This document shows positions 62,893 to 64,000 of a stretch of 64,000 nt of DNA, piece by piece. How positions within the stretch are numbered: position 1 is the first letter of the stretch; the number at the start of each line of letters is the position of its first letter. The stretch lies in the NCBI RefSeq assembly GCF_016859285.1, contig NC_053420.1, positions 25,356,045 to 25,420,044 on the forward strand, read 5' to 3'. The stretch comes from Xiphias gladius (Eukaryota; Chordata; Actinopteri; Istiophoriformes; Xiphiidae). Under the pieces are notes generated by a model. That model was not told the origin of the DNA. It was given only the letters and a program-made list of their open reading frames with translations, and made no database searches. Position numbers and translations under genes: made by a program.

Positions 62893-64000
62893 CACATACA
62901 TAGTTATAATAAGGACAGTGTGGGTATGTGTTTTGGGGGGTCTATAATTGTGTGTATGGCGGCCCAGTTTGTCTGTTCTTTGTTTTGGGTGGGTCAGTGT
63001 TTATTGTTGGGCCTGCCACTCTTTGTCTCAGGGAGCTCAGATTGCAGGCTTTATTTCAGGCTGAGCAGGAATGTCCTCCTCACTATTCTGGTCCTGAATG
63101 ACTGACTGACTGACACTGCTGCTGTTCTGGCCTTAAGCCAAAGGCCTTTATATCGAAGTAGTGTATTTATTTATATATTTTTGGCTACCAGAAAATTTGA
63201 TGCAGATTTGGTGCAAAGTGCAGAAAAATGCAGTGTCATTCAGTACAATGTTTACCTAAGTAATCGAATCAGTCTTTCTTCTTTAAGAGAATATGCACGT
63301 TTGTTTAGAGATCCACTAGGGTGATTGGCTTTTCAGCTTATACCTGTTAGGCGTACAAGAAAAACAGAGAAACTCTGTATTCTGTAACGTGGTCCCTTCA
63401 AACCCATTTCAATCAATGAGGAATGTTAGCATTTTAAGAGCTGAGTTGTGTCACACAGATTATAACCTGTGTGCAGGATCATTATCTGAGAGAAAACCAG
63501 TATCAAGAGACAGATTGCCTATGTCTTTGGAGTTGCTCACTGTTCTCTCTTTATTTACCTTTGACAATATTAGTGAGGTCATGCTTGAGTTGAATGTTTT
63601 GAGGCATGCAACTCCTATATCCTCATAGGACAACCATGCCACTGATGACGTAAATGCTTGTTTTCTAACAACTGATTAGCCTGGCAGCAATGTTGGCAGG
63701 TAGTTTAGAAGATATGAGGAAGTAAAGCCCCTCACAGTTAAAGGGGTTAGTAGTACAAGAGATTGTGTCTTTCCATCCCCTGTCGACCATTGCTTTTGAC
63801 CAGCTGAACAAGAAAATTCACTGAGTAAAAGAAGTTAAAAGAAGCATAGTCAACTTGAAACACAGAAATATTGTCCAAAAAAAATTAAAAAAAAAAAAGT
63901 ATAGCCACATGTAATTATATGTGGAGCGTACAATTGCACCAAGCTACATCAGATGTTGATTTGAGTATCTCGTGAGCCTCATAACAGTTGGGTTTTGAAT

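Larger units (their letters stand above)
49405..64000 (+). other. Presumed long first intron (or 5' introns) of ncoa3
   Basis: 14.6 kb without a recognisable coding exon. It holds microsatellites, a hAT relic, a strong hairpin, poly-T tracts (about 54129-54150 and 58418-58439) and a polypurine stretch (58765-58835). An open exon-like stretch at 61652-61800 is noted separately. Confidence 0.4.

Overview
The window is vertebrate nuclear DNA, almost certainly from a ray-finned (teleost) fish. It is intron-rich and AT-rich, and it carries Tc1/mariner and hAT transposon relics and many (CA)n/(TA)n microsatellites. Three protein-coding genes can be reconstructed exon by exon with consistent GT-AG boundaries and reading frames: ogfr on the + strand, then dido1 and zmynd8 on the - strand. 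A fourth gene, probably ncoa3, starts on the + strand near 49.3 kb, but only its first non-coding exon can be supported. Orthology calls rest on remembered features of the human proteins and on gene order; no search was run.

Layout. 1-1300: upstream DNA with an AT-rich inverted-repeat element (about 110-690) and a promoter holding a textbook-like interferon response element (1243-1260). 1351-3524: ogfr, 8 coding exons; the 3' end looks frame-broken (3498-3880). 4650-5110: decayed Tc1-like transposase. 5972-26290: dido1 on the - strand, convergent with ogfr, with 15 coding exons that sum to exactly 2600 codons plus stop, and two 5' non-coding exons. 26490-42469: zmynd8 on the - strand, with 20 coding exons summing to 1207 codons plus stop. 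Its likely polyadenylation signals lie only about 200 bp from the dido1 first exon. Intron 1 of zmynd8 carries a 455-bp internally deleted mariner with both termini. 42.6-49.2 kb: upstream/intergenic DNA with a 1.16-kb Tc1-like element and a duplicated YY1-type module. 49.3 kb onward: a promoter with ZNF143-like and YY1-like sites, a first exon ending at 49404, and a long presumed intron holding a 1.55-kb hAT relic, a near-perfect 41-bp-arm hairpin and several microsatellites.

Biology. Dido1 (PHD, TFIIS-like, SPOC, Arg/Asp/Glu-rich tail) and Zmynd8 (PHD-bromo-PWWP plus MYND) are nuclear chromatin/transcription regulators. Ogfr is the opioid growth factor receptor family protein. Ncoa3, if correct, is a nuclear-receptor coactivator. 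In human, OGFR/DIDO1 and ZMYND8/NCOA3 form two separate pairs on 20q13; here they are directly adjacent.

I see no rRNA, tRNA, CRISPR or prokaryote-type system. I did not find a convincing new multi-gene system. The most unusual items are the hairpin at 57.2 kb, the interferon-type promoter element and hydrophobic N-terminus of ogfr, its frame-broken 3' end, and candidate alternative ends of dido1.
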